Shown piece after piece: positions 1 to 6,985 of a stretch of DNA of 64,000 nucleotides (positions are counted from its first letter, which is position 1; each line of letters opens with the position of its first letter). Origin of the DNA: Antribacter gilvus (lineage in GTDB: Bacteria > Actinomycetota > Actinomycetes > Actinomycetales > Cellulomonadaceae); contig NZ_QXTH01000008.1 of assembly GCF_003946865.1 (NCBI RefSeq), forward strand, positions 246,343 to 310,342, read 5' to 3'. The notes beneath the pieces were generated by a model. The model did no database searches. It saw only the letters and a program-made list of their open reading frames with translations, and was not told the origin of the DNA. The position numbers were made by a program, and so were the translations under genes.

Positions 1-145
1 GGACGCCACCACCGCAGGGTTCGCCGAACCGCGACGCGGCTGGGAGCGGCTCTACGTCGACCACGTACTGCAGGCGGATACGGGGGCGGACCTCGACTTC
101 CTCGTCGGGGCGAGCGGGTCGGAGGTGGCCCGTGAGTCGCACTGA
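1..145 (+). CDS. IlvD/Edd-family sugar-acid dehydratase, C-terminal end only
   Basis: Only the last 47 codons are in the window; the frame begins at base 2 and ends at the TGA at 143-145. The visible tail contains [23 protein letters not shown] and a terminal ESH, which matches the C-terminus typical of IlvD/Edd Fe-S dehydratases of the pentonate dehydratase branch. The gene overlaps the next one by 14 bp, so the two are translationally coupled. Its neighbours (a FAH-fold dehydratase, then a semialdehyde dehydrogenase) indicate dehydration of an aldonic acid such as xylonate or arabinonate to the 2-keto-3-deoxy acid. The cluster Cys residues and the start lie outside the window, so the exact substrate cannot be read. 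Confidence 0.72.
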   Translation, partial: DATTAGFAEPRRGWERLYVDHVLQADTGADLDFLVGASGSEVARESH

Positions 146-1025
146 CGTTTCCGTGGGCACGTCGATCGTCCGCGTCGCGTCGCCGGACGGCCCGCGGTGG
201 GCCGTCCGGACCGCCGGCGGGCTGCACGCCCTTCCCGTGCCCCTCGCCGAGCTGCTGTCGATGCCGCTCGACGCCGCCCGCGAGGTGGTCGAGCGGGCGG
301 CCCAGGGCGGCGAGAAGATCGACGCGACCGGCGGGCTTCTGCCGCCCGTCGACGAGCAGGAGGTCTGGGCGGCGGGCGTCACCTACCGGCGCAGCCGCGA
401 CGGGCGCGCCGAGGAGTCGACCGACCCGACCGTCTACGACCACGTCTACACCGCCGACCGCCCCGAGCTCTTCTTCAAGTCGACGGCGGCGCGCGTGGTG
501 ACCGACGGCGACGACGTCGGCATCCGCGCCGACTCGGGCTGGGACGTCCCCGAGCCGGAGCTCGCCCTGGTGGTGAACCGGTCCGGCGACGTGTTCGGCT
601 ATCTGGCCGCCAACGACCTGAGCAGCCGCTCCATCGAGGGCGAGAACCCTCTCTACCTCCCGCAGGCCAAGGTCTACACGCGCTCCTGCGCCCTGAGCAC
701 CGCCATCGTGCCGGTGTGGGCCGCGCCGGACGGACCGTGGGCGGTCCGCCTGACGATCGAGCGCGACGGCGAGACGGTGTTCGAGGGAGCGTCGTCCACC
801 GGTGCGCTCGTCCGGACGCCGGACACGCTCACCCGCTGGCTCGTGCTCGCGCTCGACCTGCCCGCCGGCGCCGTGCTCCTCACCGGGACCGGCATCGTCC
901 CGGAGGCGGAGCTCACCCTCGCCGCGGGCGACGTCGTGCGGATCGAGATCGACGGCATCGGTTCCCTGACAAACCGCGTCACCGTCGTCGGACGACGACG
1001 CCCTGACGACCTGGAGGAACGATGA
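132..1025 (+). CDS. Fumarylacetoacetate hydrolase-family protein, probable 2-keto-3-deoxypentonate dehydratase
   Basis: A 297-residue FAH-fold protein starting with GTG inside the end of the upstream dehydratase. FAH signatures visible are [12 protein letters not shown] (about residue 113), the acidic metal-binding stretch [11 protein letters not shown] (about 138) and [16 protein letters not shown] (about 160). In several pentose-oxidising organisms, such as Caulobacter XylX and Sulfolobus KdaD, FAH-fold enzymes convert 2-keto-3-deoxypentonate to alpha-ketoglutarate semialdehyde. The position between a pentonate dehydratase and an aldehyde dehydrogenase fits that step. The stop overlaps the next start (ATGA, 1022-1025), so the three genes are one operon. 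Whether the substrate is the xylose- or arabinose-derived acid is not resolvable from sequence. Confidence 0.82.
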   Translation: MSRTDVSVGTSIVRVASPDGPRWAVRTAGGLHALPVPLAELLSMPLDAAREVVERAAQGGEKIDATGGLLPPVDEQEVWAAGVTYRRSRDGRAEESTDPTVYDHVYTADRPELFFKSTAARVVTDGDDVGIRADSGWDVPEPELALVVNRSGDVFGYLAANDLSSRSIEGENPLYLPQAKVYTRSCALSTAIVPVWAAPDGPWAVRLTIERDGETVFEGASSTGALVRTPDTLTRWLVLALDLPAGAVLLTGTGIVPEAELTLAAGDVVRIEIDGIGSLTNRVTVVGRRRPDDLEER

Positions 1026-2488
1026 GTCCGGACACGCTCGACACCCCGAGCCTCGTGTACGAGGACCTTCTGACGCGAGCCGCCGCGGCCGCTGAGCCGG
1101 CGTCTGCGGCGACCCCCGCGGAGCGCGCCCGGTGGCTGGAGGCGGCGGCCGACGCCCTCGACGCGGCGGCGGGCGACCTGGTCCCGGTCGCGGCCAGCGA
1201 GACGCACCTGCCCGAGGGCAGGCTCACCGGCGAGCTGAAACGCACCACCTTCCAGCTCCGCCTCTTCGCCGACGTGCTGCGCGAGGGCTCCTACCTCGAC
1301 GCGCGGGTCGACCACGCCGACCCGGGCTGGGGCATGGGACCGCGCCCCGACCTGCGGCGGGTCCTGCGGCCGCTGGGTCCCGTGGCCGTCTGGTCGGCGG
1401 GCAACTTCCCGTTCGCCTTCTCCGTGGCCGGCGGCGACACCGCATCCGCCCTCGCGGCCGGGTGCCCGGTAGTGGTCACCGCTCACCCCGGCCACCCGCT
1501 CCTGTCGGACCGCACGGCGGCCGTCCTCGCGTCCGCCCTGGACAAGGCGGGCGCTCCCGACGGCATCGTCGGGCTCGTGACGGGTGTCGAGACCGGCCGG
1601 AGGCTCGTGGCCGACCCGAGGATCCGGGCCGGCGCGTTCACGGGCTCGCAGACCGCCGGCCGCGCCCTGTTCGACCTGGCCGCGGCCCGCCCCGACCCCA
1701 TCCCGTTCTACGGCGAGCTCGGCAGCGTCAACCCGGTGTTCGTCACCCCGGGCGCCGCCCGCGAGCGCGCCGACGCCCTCGTGAGCGGCTTCCTCGGCTC
1801 GGTCACGCTCGGCGTCGGGCAGTTCTGCACCAAGCCGGGCGTGATCTTCGTGCCGGCCGGCACGGACCTGGTCGAGCGCATCGCCCAGGGTGCCGGCACG
1901 CTCACCGGTGCTCCGATGCTGAACGACCGGATCCGGTCGGGCTTCGCGGCGGCGCTGGCACGCCTCGCCGAGCAGCCGGAGGTCACCCTGGTGGCCGGGA
2001 CCACCGACGTCGGGACGGCGCCCGCCCTGGCGCTGTTCACGACGACCTACGACCAGCACGCGCCCGCCCGTGAGCGGCTCGAGGTCGAGTGCTTCGGCCC
2101 CGCCGCCCTGATCGTCACGTACGACGACCCCGCCCAGCTCGCCGACGCAGCGGCCGCGCTCGACGGCCAGCTCACCGCGACCGTCCAGGGCACCGAGAGC
2201 GAGGCGGAGCTGGTGCGGCCGCTCCTGGAACGTCTCGCCGACCGCGCCGGCCGGGTGGTGTGGAACGGATGGCCCACGGGCGTGTCGGTCACGCACGCGA
2301 TGCACCACGGCGGCCCGTACCCCGCGGCCACGACCCCGACGACGTCCGTGGGGACGGCCGCCATCGGCCGGTTCCTGCGGCCCGTCAGCTATCAGTCGGT
2401 CCCGGACGGGCTTCTCCCGCCGGCTCTGCAGGAGGCCAACCCCTGGAACCTCCCGCGGCGCGTCGACGGCGCGCTGCGGCTGCCCTGA
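1022..2488 (+). CDS. Aldehyde dehydrogenase, probable alpha-ketoglutarate semialdehyde dehydrogenase
   Basis: A 488-residue NAD(P)-dependent aldehyde dehydrogenase. The catalytic Cys is in GQFCTKPG (residue 269) and the general-base Glu in [10 protein letters not shown] (residue 232); the cofactor-domain motif is [16 protein letters not shown]. The family branch with GQFCTKPG oxidises 2,5-dioxopentanoate to 2-oxoglutarate, the last step of the Weimberg-type pentose pathway. It is the third gene of the operon, overlapping its neighbour by four bases. It faces the SMP-30 lactonase gene 42 bp away. The length is slightly shorter than typical for the branch (about 520), mostly at the ends. Confidence 0.88.
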   Translation: MSPDTLDTPSLVYEDLLTRAAAAAEPASAATPAERARWLEAAADALDAAAGDLVPVAASETHLPEGRLTGELKRTTFQLRLFADVLREGSYLDARVDHADPGWGMGPRPDLRRVLRPLGPVAVWSAGNFPFAFSVAGGDTASALAAGCPVVVTAHPGHPLLSDRTAAVLASALDKAGAPDGIVGLVTGVETGRRLVADPRIRAGAFTGSQTAGRALFDLAAARPDPIPFYGELGSVNPVFVTPGAARERADALVSGFLGSVTLGVGQFCTKPGVIFVPAGTDLVERIAQGAGTLTGAPMLNDRIRSGFAAALARLAEQPEVTLVAGTTDVGTAPALALFTTTYDQHAPARERLEVECFGPAALIVTYDDPAQLADAAAALDGQLTATVQGTESEAELVRPLLERLADRAGRVVWNGWPTGVSVTHAMHHGGPYPAATTPTTSVGTAAIGRFLRPVSYQSVPDGLLPPALQEANPWNLPRRVDGALRLP

Positions 2489-2530
2489 CGAGGGCTCGGC
2501 GGGCGCGCGGGCCTGCCGGGCGGGCGCGCG

Positions 2531-3382
2531 TCAGCCGGCGTACGCGTGCTGCACGGCCCCGACCACCCCGGTGTCCACCGCGAACACCGCGCCCGCCAGC
2601 GGCTCTGCCCCGTCGGGCACGCCGAGCTGCGACGTCGTGACGTACAGCGTCCGCAGGTCCGGCCCGCCGAAGGCGCACGCGGTCGTGCGGCTCGCCGGCA
2701 CCTCCACCACGGCGGTGAGGACGCCGTCGGCGTCGTACCGGTGCACCGCGCCCCCTTCCCACAAGGCAACCCAGATCCCGCCCTCGGTGTCGATCGCCAT
2801 CCCGTCGGGCAGCCCCTTGCCCTCCGGGACGACGGCGAACGGGCGGCGCTCGTGGAAGGCGCCGGTCGCCGGGTCGACGTCGAAGACATCGACCCGGCCG
2901 GTGGGCGTGTCGATGTAGTAGACCAAGGTCCCGTCGGCGCTCCACTGCAGGCCGTTGGAGATGGTCACGCCCTTGAGGACCGTCGCGACAGAGCCGTCGG
3001 TGTCCAGGCGGAACAGGCTCCCCGCGCCGGGCGTCGCGTCGTGCGCCATGGTGCCGCAGTAGAACCGGCCCTGCGGGTCGCACCCGCCGTCGTTCATCCG
3101 GACCGCCGGGTCGTCGAACACGGCGACCTCGCCCGTGACGCGCAGCTGCTCGTCGGCGAACGCGAATCCACGCTCGAGCGCCAGGACGTACCCGCCGCTC
3201 GCGCGTCTGCGGAGAGCGGCGGCTACCGTCCCGACGTGGGACCGGGCCGGGGTACCCGCGTCGTCGAGCCGCACGACGTCGCCCGCGAGCAGGTCGACGA
3301 GCAGAAGGCTCGCGGAGGGCTCGTCCCAGAACGGGCCCTCACCGTGCACAGCACACGGTGCGCCCACCGGCTCTGCGCGCAT
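2531..3382 (-). CDS. SMP-30/gluconolactonase-family lactonase
   Basis: A 283-residue six-bladed propeller hydrolase of the SMP-30/regucalcin family. Metal-site motifs are present in order: GEGPFWDE near the N-terminus (Glu ligand), MNDGGCDPQGRFYCGTM (mid, Asn/Asp), ISNGLQWSADG (Asn ligand) and LPDGMAID (Asp). The ATG at 3382 is chosen because GGAGG lies about 8 bases upstream, although the reading frame stays open further upstream into the neighbouring gene. Such enzymes hydrolyse sugar-acid lactones formed by sugar 1-dehydrogenases. Next to the pentonate operon it would supply the aldonic acid substrate. It is convergent with that operon, so co-regulation would need a separate promoter. Confidence 0.85.
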   Translation of the reverse strand: MRAEPVGAPCAVHGEGPFWDEPSASLLLVDLLAGDVVRLDDAGTPARSHVGTVAAALRRRASGGYVLALERGFAFADEQLRVTGEVAVFDDPAVRMNDGGCDPQGRFYCGTMAHDATPGAGSLFRLDTDGSVATVLKGVTISNGLQWSADGTLVYYIDTPTGRVDVFDVDPATGAFHERRPFAVVPEGKGLPDGMAIDTEGGIWVALWEGGAVHRYDADGVLTAVVEVPASRTTACAFGGPDLRTLYVTTSQLGVPDGAEPLAGAVFAVDTGVVGAVQHAYAG

Positions 3383-3407
3383 CACGTCCAGCCACCTCCA
3401 TCCAGGT

Positions 3408-3442
3408 GGTGCGGCCGGCGGGCTGAGCCCGCCGGCCGCACC
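3408..3442 (-). terminator. GC-rich hairpin after the esterase gene
   Basis: A perfect 15-bp inverted repeat (3408-3422 with 3428-3442, loop CTGAG) lies 13 bases past the stop of the leftward esterase gene. There is no strong T-run, as is common in actinobacteria. It also sits just upstream of the lactonase ribosome-binding site, so it insulates the two leftward genes. Confidence 0.7.
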
Positions 3443-3455
3443 GTGCTGACGCCGG

Positions 3456-5690
3456 TCAGGCGTCCTTGAACAGCCGGGGCAGGAAGTCGATGACCGACTT
3501 CTGCCAGACGTCCCAGCTGTGCGGCCCGGGGATGATCGGGGCGAGCTCGTGGTTGATCCCCCGGCTCCCCATCGCTGCGACCAGCTGCATCGTGAAGGGG
3601 TAGGTGAAGTCCTGCACGTCACCCGTGTACACGCGCAGCAGCTTCGTGCCCTCGTTGATGGCCGCGACGTCGGCCGTGGCGGGCGGGCTGCCGAACGCCG
3701 ACATGGCACCGATGTAGCCGAACTCACCAGAGTGCGCCCAGAGCGTGCTGAGCGTGTGGCCCGAGCCCAGCGACAGGCCCGCGAGCGCTCGCTGGTCGCC
3801 CTCGGAACTCACGTTGAACTGCTCCTCGGCGGCCGGCGCGATGCGCGTCGTGATCTCCGTGGGGAAGTTCACGCCGTTCCCGTTGGCCATGACGACGACC
3901 ATCGGCACGATGTTGCCCTGCAGGTAGTGATTGTCGAGGATGCGGTCGATGTACCCCACCTCGAGCCAGTCGGTCCAGGTCTGACCGCCGCCGTGCTGGA
4001 GGTAGAGCACGGGGTACGCCTCGGCGCGGTCCGCGTCGTAGTCCGGTGGCGTCCACACGTACGCCGAGCGCTCCTGGCCCCCGCCTGCCGTGCTCGGGTA
4101 GCTCATGACGCTGACGTCGCCCCGCGCGTCCTCGGGCACCTCTGCGGTGTACCGCCCCCGCAGGGTGTCGCCCTCGACGGTGAAGGTGCTCCACCTCGGC
4201 TCCGAGAACACGCTCGTGGGGTTGCCGAGGTCCTTGTGGTCCACGCCGTCAACCTCGAACTTGTAGTAGTACGAGCCGCCCTCGACGGCCAGCGAGAGCC
4301 GCCACGACCCGTCGGCCTGCTGGACCATGGGGGTACGCGGCCAGCTTCCCGCCGGGCCGAAGTTGCCCCAGACCCTGATGCCGTTCGCCTCCGCGAACTC
4401 GGGGCCCAGCTCGAAGGTGACCACGCCGTTCTCGTCGATCCACGGCGTCGGGGTCGTGCCCGCCGCGGGCAGCTCGTGCTGCACGAACGGCAGGTGGCCC
4501 TCGCTCGGTCCCTCGTCCTCGACCTCTTGGAAGACGCGCTGCGCGAAGTCGTGCAGGCTCTTCTGCCACGTGTCCCACGTGCCGCCGGTCGCGGGGTCGG
4601 ACCCGTCGGACTGGAAGTCCACCCCCGCCGCGGTCAGGGTGTCGGCCAGCGCGACCGTGTCGTTGTACGCGGGGTCGGTGACGTTGCCCGCGTACAGGCG
4701 GACGACGTCGGTGGAGTCGTTGAGCTGCTTGGCCCTGCCCTGGGAGAGCTCGCCGTCGAAGCGGCCCGAGAACGAGCCCAGGTTCGCGAACTCGCGCGGC
4801 TTGTCTGCCAGGGCCTGCAGCGCCTGCTCGGCGCCGCGCCCGATGCCGGCGATCGCGCGGCCCGACCCCTCGGCCGAGACGTTGAGCTCACGCTCGACGG
4901 CGGGAAGCAGCTCCTTGGTCACGCCGGCCGGGCCGGGCCTGCTGCCGTCGGCCATGACGACCACCATCGGCACGGCGTCCCCGCCGAGCGTGAGGTTGTC
5001 CATGATCTGGCCGAGCCGGCCCAGCTCCACCCACTCGCGGTAGCTCTGACGCTCGTCCTGCAGCAGGTAGAGCACCGGGTAGGGCTCGGCGCGGTCCTCG
5101 TCGTACCCGGGAGGTGTCCACACGAGTGCCTCGCTGCCGCTCGCCGCTCCCGTGCTGTACTCGAGCGTCTGGAGCTTTCCACCGCCGTCCACGTCAGCGA
5201 GCCACTCCGCCCCCGGTCCGGGGACGAACAGGGTGCTGTAGGTGGGCTTCGACGTGACCTCCTGCGGGGCGTCGGGGTTGCGGAAGGGGACCACGTCCTG
5301 GTCGGCCGCGGGACGCACCGCGTACTGGTAGTAGTAGAGGCCTGGCTCGAGGGGGCCGAGCGTCGCGGTCAGGTTCGACCCGCTGGTCCCCATGGTGAGG
5401 TCCGTCCAGGCCTTGCCCGGGCCGAAGTTGCCCTGCACTGCGACGAGGCCGTTCTCGATCCCGGTAGCCGCTGTCACGGCCGCCGAGGGCACCGTGAAGC
5501 GGTAGACGTCCGAGACCGGGTTGTTGGGCACCTCGCCCACCCACGGGTCCGCGCTCACCGCGTCCGCCGCCGCGGGCGGCGCGACGATCAACGCCCCCGC
5601 TCCTGCCGCGGTGGCCGCCATTGTCGCCAGCGTTCTTCGCCACCGTCGGACAGGTCGAACGTTAAACCTTGCCTGAGACTTCATCATCAT
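3456..5690 (-). CDS. Secreted tandem-domain esterase (CE1-like), first catalytic copy degenerate
   Basis: A 744-residue secreted protein with a Sec signal (basic start, hydrophobic stretch, AAADA cleavage region) and two tandem repeats of an early-set beta-sandwich (QGNFGPGKAW and WGNFGPAGSW) followed by an alpha/beta-hydrolase esterase domain (VWTPPGYDEDRAEPYPVLYL and VWTPPDYDADRAEAYPVLYL). The second copy keeps the nucleophile elbow GLSLG (Ser codon 3771-3773) and the His in GPHSWDVWQ. The first copy reads GIGRG (Gly codon 4839-4841 replaces Ser) and TGGTWDTWQ (Gly replaces His), so it is probably inactive. The ATG at 5690 is preferred because AGAGG lies 7 bases upstream; an in-frame GTG at 5711 is possible. 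Related domains occur in feruloyl and acetyl-xylan esterases. Confidence 0.85.
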   Translation of the reverse strand: MMMKSQARFNVRPVRRWRRTLATMAATAAGAGALIVAPPAAADAVSADPWVGEVPNNPVSDVYRFTVPSAAVTAATGIENGLVAVQGNFGPGKAWTDLTMGTSGSNLTATLGPLEPGLYYYQYAVRPAADQDVVPFRNPDAPQEVTSKPTYSTLFVPGPGAEWLADVDGGGKLQTLEYSTGAASGSEALVWTPPGYDEDRAEPYPVLYLLQDERQSYREWVELGRLGQIMDNLTLGGDAVPMVVVMADGSRPGPAGVTKELLPAVERELNVSAEGSGRAIAGIGRGAEQALQALADKPREFANLGSFSGRFDGELSQGRAKQLNDSTDVVRLYAGNVTDPAYNDTVALADTLTAAGVDFQSDGSDPATGGTWDTWQKSLHDFAQRVFQEVEDEGPSEGHLPFVQHELPAAGTTPTPWIDENGVVTFELGPEFAEANGIRVWGNFGPAGSWPRTPMVQQADGSWRLSLAVEGGSYYYKFEVDGVDHKDLGNPTSVFSEPRWSTFTVEGDTLRGRYTAEVPEDARGDVSVMSYPSTAGGGQERSAYVWTPPDYDADRAEAYPVLYLQHGGGQTWTDWLEVGYIDRILDNHYLQGNIVPMVVVMANGNGVNFPTEITTRIAPAAEEQFNVSSEGDQRALAGLSLGSGHTLSTLWAHSGEFGYIGAMSAFGSPPATADVAAINEGTKLLRVYTGDVQDFTYPFTMQLVAAMGSRGINHELAPIIPGPHSWDVWQKSVIDFLPRLFKDA

Positions 5691-5819
5691 TGACTTGCCT
5701 CTCATCCGCACGAACCGTGCCTGAGCACGCCGCCTGGCTGCGTTGCGATCCTGAGGCTAGCAACGGATCGTCACGTTGTATATCGATAAATCCCGGTCGC
5801 CGCACGTCCGGGCATGACA

Positions 5820-5863
5820 AAGGCCCCTGATCAGCATTTCTGCTGGTCAGGGGCCTTCTTTTG
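5820..5863 (-). terminator. Intrinsic terminator after the initiator tRNA
   Basis: A 17-bp stem (5820-5836 with 5841-5857, one G-U-type mismatch) and TTTC loop lie directly downstream of the leftward tRNA. A T-rich run follows on the plus strand (to 5863) and a short one on the minus strand, so it can work in both directions and separates the tRNA from the esterase gene. Confidence 0.85.
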
Positions 5864-5937
5864 TAGCGGGGGCAGGATTTGAACCTGCGACCTCTGGGTT
5901 ATGAGCCCAGCGAGCTACCGAGCTGCTCCACCCCGCG
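5864..5937 (-). tRNA. Initiator tRNA-fMet (CAT)
   Basis: A 74-nt cloverleaf on the minus strand. The anticodon arm is CTGGG-CTCATAA-CCCAG with anticodon CAT, and the T arm is GCAGG-TTCAAAT-CCTGC. Initiator features are visible: position 1 is C and position 72 is T, an unpaired acceptor end, and three consecutive G-C pairs close the anticodon loop. The 3' CCA is not encoded (ACAA follows position 72). Confidence 0.96.
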
Positions 5938-5949
5938 TCGGTAGGCCTA

Positions 5950-5978
5950 ACACTACGTCACCTGGGACGTGAGGCCAA
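5950..5978 (-). promoter_or_regulatory. Promoter of the initiator tRNA
   Basis: On the minus strand a TTGGCC -35 (5978-5973) and a TAGTGT -10 (5955-5950) are separated by 17 bp. Transcription would begin near 5943, a few bases before the mature 5' end at 5937. The placement is exactly where a strong tRNA promoter is expected. Confidence 0.65.
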
Positions 5979-6073
5979 ATCGTATCGACAGTCGCGCGCG
6001 TCACACCCCTCCAGCCGCGGAATCACAGGCCCAGGAGACAACAGCACCGCGCCCGTGGCACGATCACCGTTCG

Positions 6074-6088
6074 TGAAAATGAATCTCA
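6074..6088. promoter_or_regulatory. Zur-box-like operator over the nicotianamine synthase start
   Basis: The 15-mer TGAAAATGAATCTCA differs at two positions from the actinobacterial zinc-regulator consensus TGAAAATGATTTTCA (recalled from Streptomyces and Mycobacterium Zur sites), and the core AATGA-ATC-TCATT is an inverted repeat. It covers the ATG at 6079-6081. A repressor bound here would block transcription start on a leaderless or near-leaderless mRNA. Zur assignment is inference; another Fur-family or DtxR-family regulator is possible. Confidence 0.5.
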
Positions 6089-6945
6089 TTCCTGCCACCG
6101 ACCCCTCGGCGTTCGCGCGCACGACCGCCGGCGCCGTCGCCGAGCATCTCGCCGACCTGGCCGACCGGCTGGAGGCACGCCCCTCGCTCACACCGGCACC
6201 GGAGGTCGACGCGCTGTTCGGCGACCTGGTGAGGACGGTCGTGCGGACACCGGCGGCGACGGCGCGTGCAGTGCTCGCCGACCCACGGGTCCAGCGTCGG
6301 GCAGCGTCGCTGCGTGCCTCGTCCGCACGGGGCGAGTCCGCGCTGGAGCAGGCCTGGGCGAGGCGGATCACCGCCGCCGCGGACCCTCGGGCGGAGCTCC
6401 GCGCCTTTCCCTACGCCGACAACTACCGCCGGCTCGTCCGGCTCGAGCTGGCCGCCCTTGCCCCGCACCACCACGAACCCGTCCGCTCGGTCGCGGTCCT
6501 GGGCAGCGGCCCGCTCCCCCTCACCGCGTTCGCCTACGCCGACCGGCTGTCGGCCGAGGTCGTGGGGGTCGATGTGGACCCCGTCGCGACGGAGGCCGCA
6601 CGCCGGGTCGCCACCCTCTCGGGGCCAGGCGGCGTGCGCCTCGAGGTGGGCGACGCGGCCGACGTCGACCTCCGCGCCCACGACGTCGTGGTCCTCGCTG
6701 CCCTCGTCGGCACCACGACGGCCGAGAAGGCCACCCTCGCCGCCCGTCTGGCGACCCGGATGCGACCGGGCGCCCTGCTGCTCCTGCGCAGCGCACGCGG
6801 TCTCCGGACACTCCTGTACCCCGCGGTGCGGACGAGCACCCTGCGCGGGTTCACGGTCCTGGAGGTGGTCCATCCCACCGACGACGTCATCAACTCCGTG
6901 GTGGTGGCCCGGGCCGGCTCGCCCCGGGAACGCCTGTGGGCGTGA
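6079..6945 (+). CDS. Nicotianamine synthase-like protein
   Basis: A 288-residue protein with the full nicotianamine synthase signature: PEVDALFGDLV near residue 40, FPYADNYRRLVRLEL, the SAM-binding motif VAVLGSGPLPLT, VVVLAALVG, PGALLLLRSARG, LLYP, and the C-terminal HPTDDVINSVVVAR. These are close to the motifs of the plant enzymes. The family joins aminocarboxypropyl groups from S-adenosylmethionine to make metal chelators; bacterial relatives (CntL) make opine metallophore precursors. No opine dehydrogenase or exporter is adjacent, so the gene is stand-alone. The ATG at 6079 is chosen; GTG at 6055 or 6073 is possible, and no ribosome-binding site is visible. A Zur-like box over the start suggests zinc control. 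Confidence 0.88.
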   Translation: MNLIPATDPSAFARTTAGAVAEHLADLADRLEARPSLTPAPEVDALFGDLVRTVVRTPAATARAVLADPRVQRRAASLRASSARGESALEQAWARRITAAADPRAELRAFPYADNYRRLVRLELAALAPHHHEPVRSVAVLGSGPLPLTAFAYADRLSAEVVGVDVDPVATEAARRVATLSGPGGVRLEVGDAADVDLRAHDVVVLAALVGTTTAEKATLAARLATRMRPGALLLLRSARGLRTLLYPAVRTSTLRGFTVLEVVHPTDDVINSVVVARAGSPRERLWA

Positions 6946-6985
6946 CCCCGGTCGACACCGGGGTCACGCCCACAGGGCTGGGAGG

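Noticed and set aside
5864..5937. The initiator tRNA as an attachment site for an integrated island
   Set aside because: No integrase, no repeated 3' tRNA fragment, and the neighbouring genes are not obviously foreign by composition.
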